In this document: piece after piece, positions 22,470 through 34,426 of the stretch | Layout: every line of letters begins with the position of its first letter | Position numbering within the stretch: the first letter of the stretch is position 1 | NCBI GenBank assembly: GCA_963682025.1 | Contig: OY821521.1 | Span: 52,490,516-52,554,515, forward strand | Reading direction: 5' to 3' | Length of the DNA: 64,000 nucleotides | Source of the DNA: Cordilura impudica | Lineage: Eukaryota > Arthropoda > Insecta > Diptera > Scathophagidae | Position numbers and translations under genes: made by a program | Notes under the pieces: model-generated | What the model saw: only the letters and a program-made list of their open reading frames with translations | Told to the model about the DNA's origin: nothing | The model's database searches: none

Positions 22470-23420
22470 TTCTTACAAAAGAGTACTTTAAAAAAAAAAA
22501 AAAAATAACTTTCTTAATGGTAGGGGGTAAGGTTTTAAAGGCGAAAACAGGCGTATTTTCATATCTTTTTTTAAAGATATGAATAATGGTGAATTATTTA
22601 TTTCCTATACACCTTATAGTCTAATATTTGGAGTATCTTTGAAAAAATTTTAATAAATATGTCCGTTACAGCGCCTAGAAAAAAAGTTGTTTTGGAGTGA
22701 ACATCATTACTCGTTACCGGAATATGTGAAATAAAAAAAAATCGAAATGCATTTAAAAGGTGAAAGTACATTTATAAAAACATCTTTCCTTAAAAGGTAA
22801 CTTTTCTTAAAAAAGTAAATTTTCTTTAAAAAGTACATTTTCTTAAGAAGCAAAATTAAATTTTTACAGAAATCTTTTCTAAAAAAAGACCTTTCCTTAA
22901 AAAGTTTTCTTAATAAATATTTTTTCTTAAAAAATACATTTTCGTGGAAAAGTACATTTTCTTAAAAAATTATTTTTTCTTCAGAACGTAAATTTTCTAA
23001 AAGATACCTTTACATTAAAAAGTACCTTTTCTTAAAAGAATAAATTTTTTTTAAAAGCGTCTACTTATAAAAATAATATTTCTAAAAAATACGGTTTCTT
23101 TTAAAGTATCTTTTCTTAGAAATGTCCGTGTTCTTAAAAACTAAAATTTCTTTAATGGTCTTTCTTAAAAAATACCTTTAACGGTATATTTCTTAAAATG
23201 TGCCTTTTGTTAAAAAAGTAAGTTTTCTTAAAAAAGTTCCCGTTCTTTAATGTGCTTTAAGGAATAGTTTTTCATAACAAGAAAATAAATCTGTTTTTAA
23301 AAAAATACTTTTTCTTAAAAAGTGCCATGTTTTAAGTACATTTTCCTGTAAAAGTACCTTTTCTTTAACAGTACATATTCGTAAAAAAATTACCTTTTGG
23401 TTTAGTTAAGTTTATTAAGT
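22470..23420. repeat. GTAC-centred degenerate minisatellite A, long block
   Basis: From about 22750 to 23420 nearly every 15-20 bp shows the motif TTTTCTTAAAAAGTAC or a one- to three-base variant. The first 280 bp are more degraded. It lies just upstream (on the +) of channel exon F. Confidence 0.6.
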
Positions 23421-23778
23421 TGCTTTATAATTTTTTCTTATTGTTTTAATATATACATGTGTTATTTACGAGTACAACTAGCAAGACGGTTTTGTTATCT
23501 TTTTGGTTGAACTCTTTTCGAAATGAACTACTAAAAAAATCATATAATGCCCGTATGAGTAATTCATATGAAAAAGTCACAACTACAAAAGGTCATATAA
23601 ATACCTACAAATACAGATAAACCAGTATGTTAGTTAAAATTTTTTTTATTCCCATAAAGCCTTTAAAAAAACTTTTGTTTTACCTTTAATATTCGTTTAC
23701 TTTATGTGTGTCATATGTTTGGTTATTAAATTTTCATGAGTATTCGCTTATTACGTATATGTATTTTGTGGTACTTAC

Positions 23779-23919
23779 TGGCCCCTTGACGTATGCAGTA
23801 GAAGCGTAACTAATGTACTGGCACCAGGACATGTGCAATTATTCGCCAACAAAGCATATTTAAATTCATCTTCACATACAACATGTTCAGCGAATTTAAC
23901 ATGTAACTTATGTTCAGGT
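23779..23919 (-). CDS. Slo2/KCNT potassium channel, exon F (RCK1)
   Basis: A short 141-bp exon encoding 46 whole codons: [19 protein letters not shown], then [20 protein letters not shown] and LLHTSRG. This corresponds to the KCNT1 segment around KFHVKFADHVVCEEECKYA and LLVHTSRGQ. The acceptor is ATTTCAG and the donor GTAAGT. Its first base completes the Arg codon left by the 29.2-kb exon and its last two bases start the Gln codon finished at 9244, so the phases agree on both sides. Because it is short and lacks a Met it is easily missed. Confidence 0.93.
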
Positions 23920-24164
23920 CTGAAATGTATTGAAAGGAAAAAGAAAATATAAAATAAAATATTAATTACTAAAACTAAATGATTTTTAATAGCAAAGTTG
24001 CAAATTTTTGTAAATATATGTATGTATGTATATTGTAATCAAATGAATTTCTTGCAAAAACATGTCTTTAGGTAAATTCTGATGAAGTTGAGTTAACTGA
24101 CGTCTACTCCAAACTAGAAATATGTAGTTGGAGAGAATAAATTTGTTAATCTATACATATATTT

Positions 24165-25080
24165 TTTCAACTAGTGCTTATTTCGTGAATGGCAACGCTA
24201 TCAACATCAATTCACCGTCGCTCTCAAGAATTGAACATTTCGGAGGCATCATTGAGACGAATTTTGCATAAAGACCTTGGTATGACGCCATACAAAGTCC
24301 AATTGGTTCAGGAGTTGAAGTCAACTGACCATCCAATGCGTTTTCGCTTCGCTAAGTGGGCCTGCGATCGACTTACAGAAGATGCCGATTTTGCCATAAA
24401 AATCATCTTTTCAGATGAAGCTCATTTTGATCTTGGCGGGTATGTAAACAAGCAAAATTGTCGCATTTGGGGCACAGAAAACCCGCACGCATACATTGAA
24501 AAACCGATACACCCAAAACGAGTCACTGTTTGGTGCGGATTTTGGTCCAGAGGCATAATTGGGCCATTTTTCTTTGAAAATGAGCAAGGAGTGGCCGTTA
24601 GAGTCAATGGCGATCGTTATCGGGCCATGTTGAACGAATTTTTGTTCACAAAAATTGAAGAGGAGGATATTGGCAATATTTGGACGGCGCTACGTGCCAC
24701 ACAGCCGAAGCTACACTCGATGTTTTGCGCCCTGTTTTTGAAATCGCATTATCAGCCGCAGAGCTGATGTCGTTTGGCCACCTCGGAGCTGCGATTTGAC
24801 ACCGCTGGACTATTATTTGTGGGGTGCCCTCGAAGATGTGTTACGCCAACAAGCCAGAAGCCATTGGTGAAATACAGCTGCACACAGTCTATAATGTGAT
24901 TAAAAATTGGACCGATCGTGTAGGCTACTGCATGGCCAGCCGAGGCAGCCATTTGAATGAAATTATTTTCCATTATTAACCGGAAGGATTGTATTTTCAA
25001 ATAAAAGAAGAAATTTGAGATAATATTCAGTAGTTTTTTTTTTATAGCATTTAAAAATAATAACTTTTTTGCGGACCCTT
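24165..25080 (+). pseudogene. mariner-type transposase, 5' truncated and frameshifted
   Basis: The + strand frame 24189-24680 carries MTPYKVQLVQELKSTD, IIFSDEAHFDLGGY (first catalytic Asp), NKQNCRIWG, VTVWCGFWSRGIIGPFFF and VNGDRYRAML. A frameshift at about 24685 skips the QQ before DGATCHTAEATLDVL; a second one near 24745 precedes RADVVWPPRSCDLTPLDYYL and a final NEIIFHY. The element is related to, but distinct from, the rosa-like copies here. About 80 N-terminal residues and the left terminus are missing. AACTTTTTTGCGGACCCT at about 25062-25080 may be its right terminal repeat. Confidence 0.8.
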
Positions 25081-25390
25081 TATAAATAAGATGTCCTATG
25101 TTCGTCATTTTATAAATAGAGAACCACTCAACAGCTTTGGAAGGGTTTCCTTACACTGTTGGTTAAAAAATATCATCGAAAAATGTTTAGGCATATACAT
25201 TTCAGGCACTCTTTTCTGAAAATGTGTTTTTCCCCATGTAAAAAGTGGGAATCTTTGTCTTTTTGAGATTCTCACTTGAAAAAAAATTATGTTCTTTTTC
25301 AGGACAATGTGAAATCTTTCTAGAAGATTTCATTTTAAATAAAAAGACTTCAACGTATATTATGATATTGTCTAGCAAAGCGGGCAGGAT

Positions 25391-25828
25391 TAAGCCCTAA
25401 ACACATAACTGTGAGTTGCGAGTGCGAGAAAAACGATAATGAGGCAGTATGATTTTTTCTATATGTGGAAGCGAGATCGATAGTAAAGCTTTTTTGTATG
25501 GCGTTGCCAACTTAGGTTGTAAAAACACGCGCAAGGGAAATAGAATCGATTCTGAGAATGACAGGAGAATCAGCTGATAAGCATTACACGCGATGCCTAC
25601 TATAGTAATTACTTTATTTTCGATTTTATTCATTTTGTTATATTTATTGTTTGTTATATGAACAGCTTTGTATACAATTGACAATTGAATTATGTTTGAC
25701 AGTAGGAAAATCAGCTGATCGAAAGGATTTTGATGATTTTGTAAAAGCACAAAAGCACAAATTCTCGCATGCAAAAAGCTTAGTTTTTACTCGCACTCGT
25801 AACTCGCCGTTGTGTGTTTAGGGCTTTA
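25391..25828. mobile_element. MITE with ~45-bp terminal inverted repeats
   Basis: The left terminus reads GCCCTAAACACATAACTGTG and the right terminus, reverse-complemented, GCCCTAAACACACAACGGCG; both continue into GAGTTRCGAGTGCGAG. The left flank is TTAA and the right flank TTTA, so the target was either TTAA (piggyBac-type, one base mutated) or TA. About 435 bp, non-coding. Confidence 0.7.
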
Positions 25829-25842
25829 CTCCAGTTTAAATA

Positions 25843-26097
25843 TATATCTGTGGTCACAAGCATTAACCGCCTAAGTCGAAAATCATGCTTTCGAGAAAAA
25901 TAACTTTTTATATATATGTAATGGGGCTACATTACGACTTAGGTTAGTATGTTTTCATTAATAACTTTTTAATAAACAGTGTTAGAGAAATTGGGATTTC
26001 ACGTAAATATAAAGCGTTTTTAGTAGAATATGATAGTATACATAACTCAAATCGTTCTTAAGTCGACTTAGGCGGTTATGGCTTATGACCACAGATA
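25843..26097. mobile_element. Small MITE with ~40-bp terminal inverted repeats
   Basis: The left end has TATCTGTGGTCACAAGCATT and the right end, reverse-complemented, TATCTGTGGTCATAAGCCAT; both continue as AACCGCCTAAGTCG. A TA-rich junction is seen on each side. It lies 15 bp from the previous MITE and abuts the large foldback. Confidence 0.65.
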
Positions 26098-29056
26098 TTA
26101 GGGTAACAGCGGTTTGTATGAAAAAAAAATTTTTTGTTAAAATTTTGAGGTGTGTGGGTCGGATCATTGTGACACTGTATCTAAAACTTTAGTGCACAAA
26201 GTTTGAGCCAAATCGGACAATGATTTTTGGACGCGCATTGAGTTCAAAGTTCAAATATTCATTTATATATAAAAATTATAAAAAATAAAAATCATTTTTC
26301 ACAAAAATTCAGATATCAATAATTGCATTTCAATTAAATTAATAAATAAACCATAATCTGGAGTAAATTATATTTCTAATAAAACAAAAAATCTATTATC
26401 GGTTGAAAAGCAGCCAAGTTATATCGAGTTCTCCAGGCAATAAATGCGCCGCAGACCACTTGATTAAGAAAATCGAGCTCACATTTTTAAAGGCATTGAA
26501 ATAATTTACACTAACAACATTTTTGCATTCTCCTGACCCCGAAATGATCTTCTGTAAAGTATTTTGCATCTCGTCTATTGTTGTGCCGTTCTAAATTAAT
26601 GTCAAAATGATACGTATTTTTTAGCACTATTTCAAAATCTCCAATTTTACTTTTGCAAAATTTTGTTCAAAAAATTTACAGAAATCAACAATTGGACTCA
26701 AGAGTCTTATTAAGAAAATATATATGATTAAAAATGCCAAATATTGTTGGTATCCTGTTCTTAGTTTGGCGAGGACAGCGTTTTTATTGCAGCGGATTTG
26801 AAGAAAAATGTGATTTTTCACACTTTTTCAACTTTTAAGCTACATCTTTTTGGTGCTTTCATATTTCAAATATCTTTTATCAAAATATTGTACTACTTGA
26901 TATAAGTTCTCAATGTTGTAAATTAAGGTTAAATTGAAAGACTATAATCTGTCTCTCTTTAAGGTCAAAAGTAAAATTTAAGGAGACTTAAATTTTTTTA
27001 AAACGAAATATCGAAATAATATATATTTGTGGAAGGATTTCGATAAAGGTTGTTGATAATACATAAAAACTAACATACAAAACATACGGTCCAATGCAAT
27101 TGTGATAAATCTGTTAAGATTTCACATGCCATTACAGTTCCCATCTATGGGACGGTTGGCAAAACAAAAGAGCTTTTTTCACATTACGAGATTTGTAATT
27201 GAATAAAGCGATGTTAATGTAGAGAAAGCTATAAATTGGAAAAAACTCTGCTTGTTCGTTCTAACTCTCGTATGAAAAGAAAGAAAAAACATTTCTCATG
27301 TTCTTTTCTTTCTAATGTTGAGTTAAATAGTTGATTAAGCATGAGTTGAAGCAATACGCAGAAGGATGCTGAAGATGAACAAGTCGCTTTGTTCGAAAGT
27401 AGCTACTCCATCTAGCGCTGTCTTCAATTTTTTCCAAATTTCTCTTACATTGCATAAAGTATTATCTTTTCTAGTATTAGAAAATGTATACATGATCTCG
27501 AACCGAACTATAAATAACTAATTAATTCTTAAAAATAATATTCTGGACTGATTTTCTGAAATTAACCCGTGGCGTACTCAAAATGTGTCCTAGTTTTTTT
27601 TTTTTTGAGTTATTATATTCATATCGAGGGCTTATATTTAAAAAGTGCTTTCTACATTTGACAGCAATATTAATTTTTGATTTCAAACTATTCTCTGATA
27701 TAACTGTTAAATATAATATTTATTTTAATATCATACATGATTAGTTCGACTATATCTTAATAGATGTTGTAGCACATCGATCGACAAATACTTTCAGATC
27801 TATTAGTAAATTGGTTTTCACGCTCTCTTTAAAATAATTATTGATGCAGATAGCACTTTTTGTATATAAGCCGTCGATATACAAATTTCTTTTTACTGTA
27901 TTAAATATAAAAACTAATTAATCTACACATTTTCATAAAATAACGAATATATTTGAGGAATTTTATTTATATTGATTTATATAAAAAAATCCTGACGAAG
28001 AAAATATTTATAGATTTTCATATAGTCAATTTGAAATCAAGACTAAACCACGGGTTAATTTCAGAAAATAAGTCCAGAATATTATTTTTTAGAAATTTTA
28101 AAATATTATTAATAAATTCTATCGGAATCCTTCGACAAATATACATTATTTCGGTATTCTGTTAAAAAAAAAAAATATAAATCTCCTTAAATTTGACGTT
28201 TGACCTTAACAAATGACAGTTTATAGTGTTTCAATTTAATCTTAATTATCAGGATTGAGAAGTTATACCAAGTTGACAAAACATATTTGAAATATGGAAC
28301 TACCACAAAGATGTATCCTAAAAGTTGAGAAAGTGTGAAAAAACCCATTTTCCTTCAAATCCGCTGAAATAAAAACGCTGCCTTCGCCAAATTAAGAACT
28401 GGATACCTACAATATTTGGCATTTTTAATCACATATATCTTGTTAATAATACTCTAAAGTCCAATCGTTGATTTCGGTAAATTTCTTGAACAAAACTTTT
28501 GAAAAAGTAAAATTGAAGATTTTGAAATAGTGCTAAAAAAATACGTACCGTTTTGACATTAATTTAGAACGGCATAACAATAGAAGAGATGGAAAATACT
28601 TAACATAAGATCATTTTGGGATCAGGCAAATGCAAAAATGTTGGTGTTGTAAATTATATCAATGTCTTCAAAAATGTGAGCTCGATTTTCTTCATCAAGT
28701 GGCCTGCTGCGCATTTATTGCCTGGGAACTTGATATAACTTGGCTGCTTTTCAACCGGTAATAGATTTTGTTATTGTATTGGAAAGATAATTTACTCTAG
28801 ATTATGGTTTTTTAATTAATTTAATTTTAGCGCAATTATAAATATAAAAATTTTTGTGAAAAATGATTTTTTTTTTCCAATTTTTACATATAAATGCATA
28901 TTTAAACTAAGAACTCAGTGCGCGTCCAGAAAGCATTGTCGGATCTAGCTCATAATTTGCGCACTAAAATTTTAGATCCAGTGTCATAATAACCCAACCC
29001 GCAGACCTCAAAATTCGACCAAACATTTTTTTCATACAAACCGCTAACACCCTTAA
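26098..29056. mobile_element. 3-kb foldback element with ~900-bp inverted arms
   Basis: The arms at about 26098-27010 and 28150-29056 are inverted copies over their full length, with scattered differences. Outer ends: TAGGGTAACAGCGGTTTGTA versus, reverse-complemented, AAGGGTGTTAGCGGTTTGTA. Internal landmarks seen inverted on both arms include CGAGCTCACATTTTTAAAGG / AAAAATGTGAGCTCGA and GAGGACAGCGTTTTTATT / AATAAAAACGCTGCCTTC. The central 1.1 kb is unique and AT-rich with no supported protein. This is a large non-autonomous foldback or long-TIR transposon. Confidence 0.75.
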
Positions 29057-29173
29057 TATATATATTAAATTTTTTTAGACTTTAACTTTGCGTTGTATTA
29101 AAAGCTTTTAAATTTTTCATTGTTCATAATTAGGACATCATTTTTAAGAACTGATAATCTAAAATCAATTTAC

Positions 29174-29352
29174 CTAAATATTTGTACATATTGCGGTACA
29201 ATTGGTGCGAAATCTTTAACAGCCCATGAACGTAATATTGTATGCTCATCGGCAGCAGTCTTATCGGCATAATTGCGTGCAGCTAATATAAAACAGGCTT
29301 CCGCTTCATTCATGCGTGCTCTTGCCAAATCACCGTCCTTTAAACAGGATCC
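29174..29352 (-). CDS. Slo2/KCNT potassium channel, exon E (RCK1)
   Basis: A 179-bp exon encoding 59 whole codons, beginning [20 protein letters not shown] and ending [13 protein letters not shown], with AG of a split Arg codon at its end. Strong family strings are [23 protein letters not shown], here read as [19 protein letters not shown], part of the RCK1 Rossmann fold. The acceptor is TTTGCAG and the donor GTAAAT. It joins the IYIQ end of the 36.1-kb exon in phase 0, giving IYIQ-GSCLKD, as in KCNT1 IYLQ-GSALKD. Confidence 0.95.
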
Positions 29353-30310
29353 CTGCAAAGAGGAAATGAGGGAAATTATAAAACAATAAAAGAAGAACAC
29401 AATACAAAAGAATGATAAATCAATTATTTTTCAACAGCTAATAAAACTAAGAGATAAATGACTTTCAGGCATGCACATACATGTGCTTATGGCAATATCC
29501 ACCGGTAGTTTCATTCAACAGGATTTTAATAATAAATAAATTGAGACATAGGCAAATGTTGATAGAGGTCAAATGATAACAAAAGAAAAAAGATGGAAAT
29601 TTGAAATGGTAGAATGAATTAGAATAAAATGTTAACAAATTTTGGGTCACTTCTAAAAGAAATTTACGACTTTAACCTTTGAAAGCATATTGTAGGCATT
29701 TCGCATCAAGCTGCTTTGAAAAAAAAAAATTAGAAATAATGTGATAGACGTTATACTTTTGATGTTATAAATGGACATACAAAAATAACATAAACCGAAT
29801 TTAAGTGAGTTTGTCCGATAAATTGACAGAAAATATTTAAAGTTCATACGAATCAAATGCGATCATTATTCAGACCAAATTAAGAGTAAAGAGGGAAATA
29901 TTAAATTTTTTTTCAAATTATATTTAACATTTATTATTAACTTTAACCAAGAACCAAAAAACCAAAAAACCAAAAAAAGTGTTAAGTAACCCCATTTATA
30001 TTTAGTTTATTTAATGATGATTGCCAAAAAAAAAAAAAAAAAATTAATATACAAATGCCTATCATGTGAACGGGGATTTTTTTTAAAACATATAAAATTA
30101 TGTTGGACATGTCTAGACATGTCTGCATTTTAAAGATATGCAATAAATTATTTAAATTTGTATTGGTTTTGCAGGAATGTATTCAGATTTTTAGACAACA
30201 CATTTAAGCGATGACTTATATCAAACTCCAAACTCCATGTTTTCAAGAGCGTTTTAACGTAGAAACTCGAAATAACAGTGAACCAATAAAAAAAGTTGTG
30301 CAGCATACTC
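29353..30310. other. Channel intron, AT-rich, nothing recognised
   Basis: Contains poly-A runs and no recognised transposon or exon. Short open frames here show no family features. Confidence 0.4.
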
Positions 30311-30573
30311 ACATATCGATGGCTTAATATAAAAAAAGGCGTAACTCGATTTTTTGTTACTTTACAGGAGAAGGAAAAAAATTAATAAAATCCGTAAATT
30401 TTTAGATACAAAAAAAGTTTTAATGCAATTTTTAATAAAAAGAGGCAACAGATTTTATTTCTCATTTAAAGAAAAATTTGAGGCAAGGTACATCTGACAT
30501 TTGAATACACAAAAAAAAATTTATTTTGTAAAAAATTGAGTTACCCCGGCTTCCTGTTATGCCATCGATATGT
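30311..30573. repeat. Small inverted-repeat element beside the Tc1 copy
   Basis: The left end ACATATCGATGGCTTAA and the right end, reverse-complemented, ACATATCGATGGCATAA are inverted; matching GGGGTAACTCAATTTTTT / GGCGTAACTCGATTTTTT follows inward. The right end overlaps the Tc1 terminus at 30571, so its exact limit is ambiguous. Confidence 0.5.
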
Positions 30574-32158
30574 TTATGTGGTATTATCTTTGAAACTATA
30601 TACACTACACATATAAAATCAAATGATAAAATATTCTGTATTTTATTAACTTTTCAAAAAGTTTGAAGAAACTTTGTGAAAATATCGTGTTCTTAATTAA
30701 AATAATAAATAATAAATAAAAATTAACAAAAACCAAAAAAGCACATTTAATGCAACCAAAAAAAAAAACTTGTTCATTTCAGAAATTCGTAAAAAATAAA
30801 GATTTTTCGTCACTATTTTTAAAAACGAGATTTTTGTATGATGACCCTTAGCAATTATAACGGCGTGTTACCTTTTTGGCATTGATAAAGACATATTTTG
30901 TGTGATATCAAGTGTAATTGCCGCCCCTATGTGTTGTAGTTCAGTTTTAAGCTATTTTGTGTTTTTAGCGGTATTTCATCTTATTTTTTTTCTATGCACC
31001 CACAAGTGCTCGATTGGATTTACATCGGGACATTCGGGTGGATGGGGTAGCACTTTCTTGCAGTTTTACAGCAGTCATTCTTAAATCACAAACGAGAAAT
31101 GCTTTAGATCGTTGTCATAAGCGCAGCTAAACTTGTCGGCAATTTCCAATTTTGCAGCTGTTCGTCGCAAATTTTTCCCTAAAATATTTAAATAAGCAAA
31201 TTTATTTATCATGCCTTAAACAAACTGAAAATTTACACTATTATCTCTCATGGCACCCCAGAACATAACACTGCCGCCGCTATGTCTGAATGTTTTATAA
31301 TTTTTTTTTTTTGGGGTACAATGCTGTACCCTTCTTTTTTCACACAAAACGTCATCTATCGTATCCAAATATATTGAATTTTGACTCATCTGTAAATATC
31401 ATGGAGTTCCAAAACTCTAGTGGTTTCGAGACATACTCTTCTGCATACTCCAGCCGCTTCTTTTTGTTTTTTGCTGTCAACAGAGGCTTGTTTCGAGGTT
31501 TATACCTTCTAATGCCTACCGAATGTAAAAAATTTCTTACAATTTGTGGGTGTAGCTGAATAATTCAATGTTCACTCAAGTTTTGCGCTATTGTCACTGC
31601 CGATATCATGGAATTTCATTAATGATTCGAGCTATTTGCCTTTGCGTTTATAAAGATGAAATTTCCATTGGCTTTCCGCTTCCACTTGGTTTAATTGGAA
31701 ACCCATTTTTCTGGTCATGTCAATAATGCATTTGACGGTAGAGTGCAGCTTTTTTACCATTCCATAAATTTTCTTCAAACTCATTGTCTCTTCCTGAAGA
31801 TTTATAATAAATTGTTAAATTTCTAAGTTTCATTTGAATCCATATTTTAATTTTTTTCGCGTAAACTGATATGTTCACATTAGAAATATAAACAGCAATC
31901 TGCGAGTGGCATAGACAACTGAAAACATAATTGGGTTTGATAACGGCACCTTTCCATACTGCGTAACATGAAGATTGTACAAGTTTTTTTTATGGTTTCA
32001 TGGAATGTACCTTTTTTGTTTTTTAATTTTTCTTAAGAAAATGATTTTTTCACAAATTTTCTTCAAACTATTTGAAAAGTGAATAAAATACAGAACATTT
32101 TAACGTTTTATTTTATATGTATAGTGTACATTGTTTCAAAGATAATGCTACATAAACG
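30571..32158 (-). mobile_element. Tc1-type element with ~115-bp terminal inverted repeats, dead
   Basis: The terminal repeats at about 30571-30690 and 32040-32158 are inverted: TGTTTATGTGGTATTATCTT against CGTTTATGTAGCATTATCTT, continuing with TTGAAAC and CTGTATTTTATT. TA flanks both ends. On the minus strand the transposase remnants are DESKFNIFG (first catalytic Asp, about 31370-31395), HSGGSVMFWGAMRD (about 31245-31290) and HPPECPDVNPIEHLW (about 30990-31035, with the catalytic Glu of NPIEHLW). Stops and frameshifts separate these, so the copy is inactive. Long terminal repeats are known for some Tc1-like subgroups. Confidence 0.8.
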
Positions 32159-32532
32159 TAAGTAAGTGTACTGTACATGTTTCTATTAGCTTACTGTACA
32201 TTTTTTTTTGACGCCATCTCTTAATTTTTTAATTTATTTCACGCAATTTTAAAATATAGAGTTCGATACCCATATTGAATAAATTTTTTAAAAAGAGTTT
32301 CCACCCTACGACAAAAATATTTTGAAAAATTCAGAAACTTGACTTTCTTTTTTTTGACGATATCAAATTTGATACTTACGTTTTCCATGGTTTTAACCTA
32401 GAATTACCAGCCTTAGTCATGAATATATTGTTGTATATCGGTTGAAAATTAATTGAAAGATGACAAATCTGATTGAAAATTGATTTGGAAATTATAGCAT
32501 AGTTGCGTATGAAAAAATAAATAAAAGAGGTA
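32159..32532. other. AT-rich intron, nothing recognised
   Basis: No feature supported between the Tc1 copy and the next GACGG-type repeat. Confidence 0.4.
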
Positions 32533-33325
32533 AAAACAATTATAGTCGGTCCAGACCGACTATAAGATACCCTATACCATAGATTGGGTCTCAGGTCCAA
32601 CTAATTATGTATAGAAAATAAGCATAAATCAAATTTGAGTGGCATTGTTATTAATTTTTTTGCTTGCAGATTTGAAAAAGTTCATATCAGATGCTATATT
32701 TACAAGGGAACTAGTTCAAAAATGGACCGATCTTAACCATATTAATAAAGTCGCTTATTTTCGGCAAAAACATATACAAACCAAAAATGAGAAAAATCTG
32801 AGCAATAATTTGATATTTTGAAAGATTAAGCGAAGATCATGAATCAGCTTTATGTGAAGGCTATAACTAAGAATTGACCCACAGGCTTTATTTCTGGACT
32901 ATTGACTAATGGGTGTAATCAATAAAAAAAAAAACAAATTGGAACAAGATATATACATATAATATTTTGGCTCTTATGGCAATTTTACTCGATCTAGTTG
33001 GGGTCATTTGTGTGGAGGCTAGGTCTGAGCACGCCCCGATTTACACCAACATCAATAGCGTTCGTCCTATGGCTAATTAAAGCTTACATACCAAACTTCA
33101 TTAAAGCATATTCATTAGTGTCCAGTAGTTTGCTTACAAAATTTATATGGACACACAGACGGACAGATGGACCGACGGACGGATGGACATTGCTAAATCG
33201 ACTCAGAAAATGATTCAGAAATAATTCAGAAAATAATTCTGAGGCGATCGGTATAATATTCTTTTAGGTCAAATATGTTTAGTAGTTACAAACATCAGTA
33301 AAAACTCATTATACCCTACCAATAT
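32533..33325 (+). repeat. GACGG-type interspersed repeat, diverged copy
   Basis: Left end with ATTATAGTCGGTCCAGACCG and GATACCCTATACCATAG; inside, AAAGTTCATATCAGATGCTA; near the right, ACACACAGACGGACAGATGG. More diverged than the copies at 5.8 and 11.9 kb. Confidence 0.65.
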
Positions 33326-33619
33326 CTCAAAATCGACTTTTTGCGAAAAAGAGCTTTGTTATTGTTAAAAAGTAAGCTCTGCGATATCAGAAACAAAGTT
33401 TCGACTTTTTCATTTCTGAATTTTTTGAAAATACATCGTTATTTTTATGTTACTCACGAAAATCGCCAATTTGACCCTTAAAATCAAAAAATTTGGTTTG
33501 AAAATGTTCCGCAACTTTGTCCAGGAGTGTTAGGCCTACGTTTTTTCTGAATGTAGAAATATCGAAAAAATCCAAATAAAAGGTTTTTTTAATTTATAAG
33601 AAAAATGTCATTACCGTCA

Positions 33620-34290
33620 ATTATCAAATGCTTTTTAGAAAATATCAATTGGTTTTTGGAAGTGATTAAATGTATTTTAGAAATTATAAAATGAATTTAG
33701 CAAATAATCAAATATATTTCAGAAAATATCAATTGAATTTCAGTAAATATCAATTGAATTTCAGAAAATATCAAATAAATTTCAGAGAAATTGTCAGAAC
33801 GCTATACAAATATATATTTTTTAAGTGATGTACTGCATTTGTAACATTTCTTGTAAGCTATTATAGTTTTTTTTCGAACTGAAATCTTCAAAATAGGGTG
33901 CCACGGTGCAGCCACAACTTAAATCCCGATTTCTATTGTGGTTTTTATATCATAGCTGATTAAAGAATAAAGTCATATTCTTCTCTCTATTATGAGTCCG
34001 TCATTGTTAGTTCTTTTCCAGTGCATAAAATGAACTCCAAATATTGGTAAATATTTTCTATGACTCCAAATCACTAATAGAAACAATAATAACTTTCGGT
34101 GTTATTTACTGAAATTAAATTAATATTTTCTGAAATATATTTAATAATTTCTGAAATATATTTGATGTTTTCTTAAAAATATATGATACTATCTGAAATG
34201 CTTTAATAATTTCTGAAAAACAATCGATGTTTCCTGAAAATCAATTGATTATTTATGAAAATCAAATGATGTTTTCTAATCAGTACGAAA
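33620..34290. repeat. Mirrored minisatellite: direct arm and inverted arm
   Basis: Positions 33630-33790 carry about seven units like TTTCAGAAAATATCAATTGA. Positions 34120-34285 carry the reverse complement, units like TTTCTGAAATATATTTGATG. The 330 bp between are unrelated. The two arms could pair as a long imperfect hairpin. Confidence 0.55.
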
Positions 34291-34426
34291 GGGAGTCTCG
34301 GATCCAAACTTGCCCAGACAATAACTGGATATAAAAATAAGCATTAATCAAATGATTCTGATTCTGAGTCGATCGGTATTATGAAAGATGGGTCCAGATT
34401 CATTATACCCATAATAGCCTGACCAT

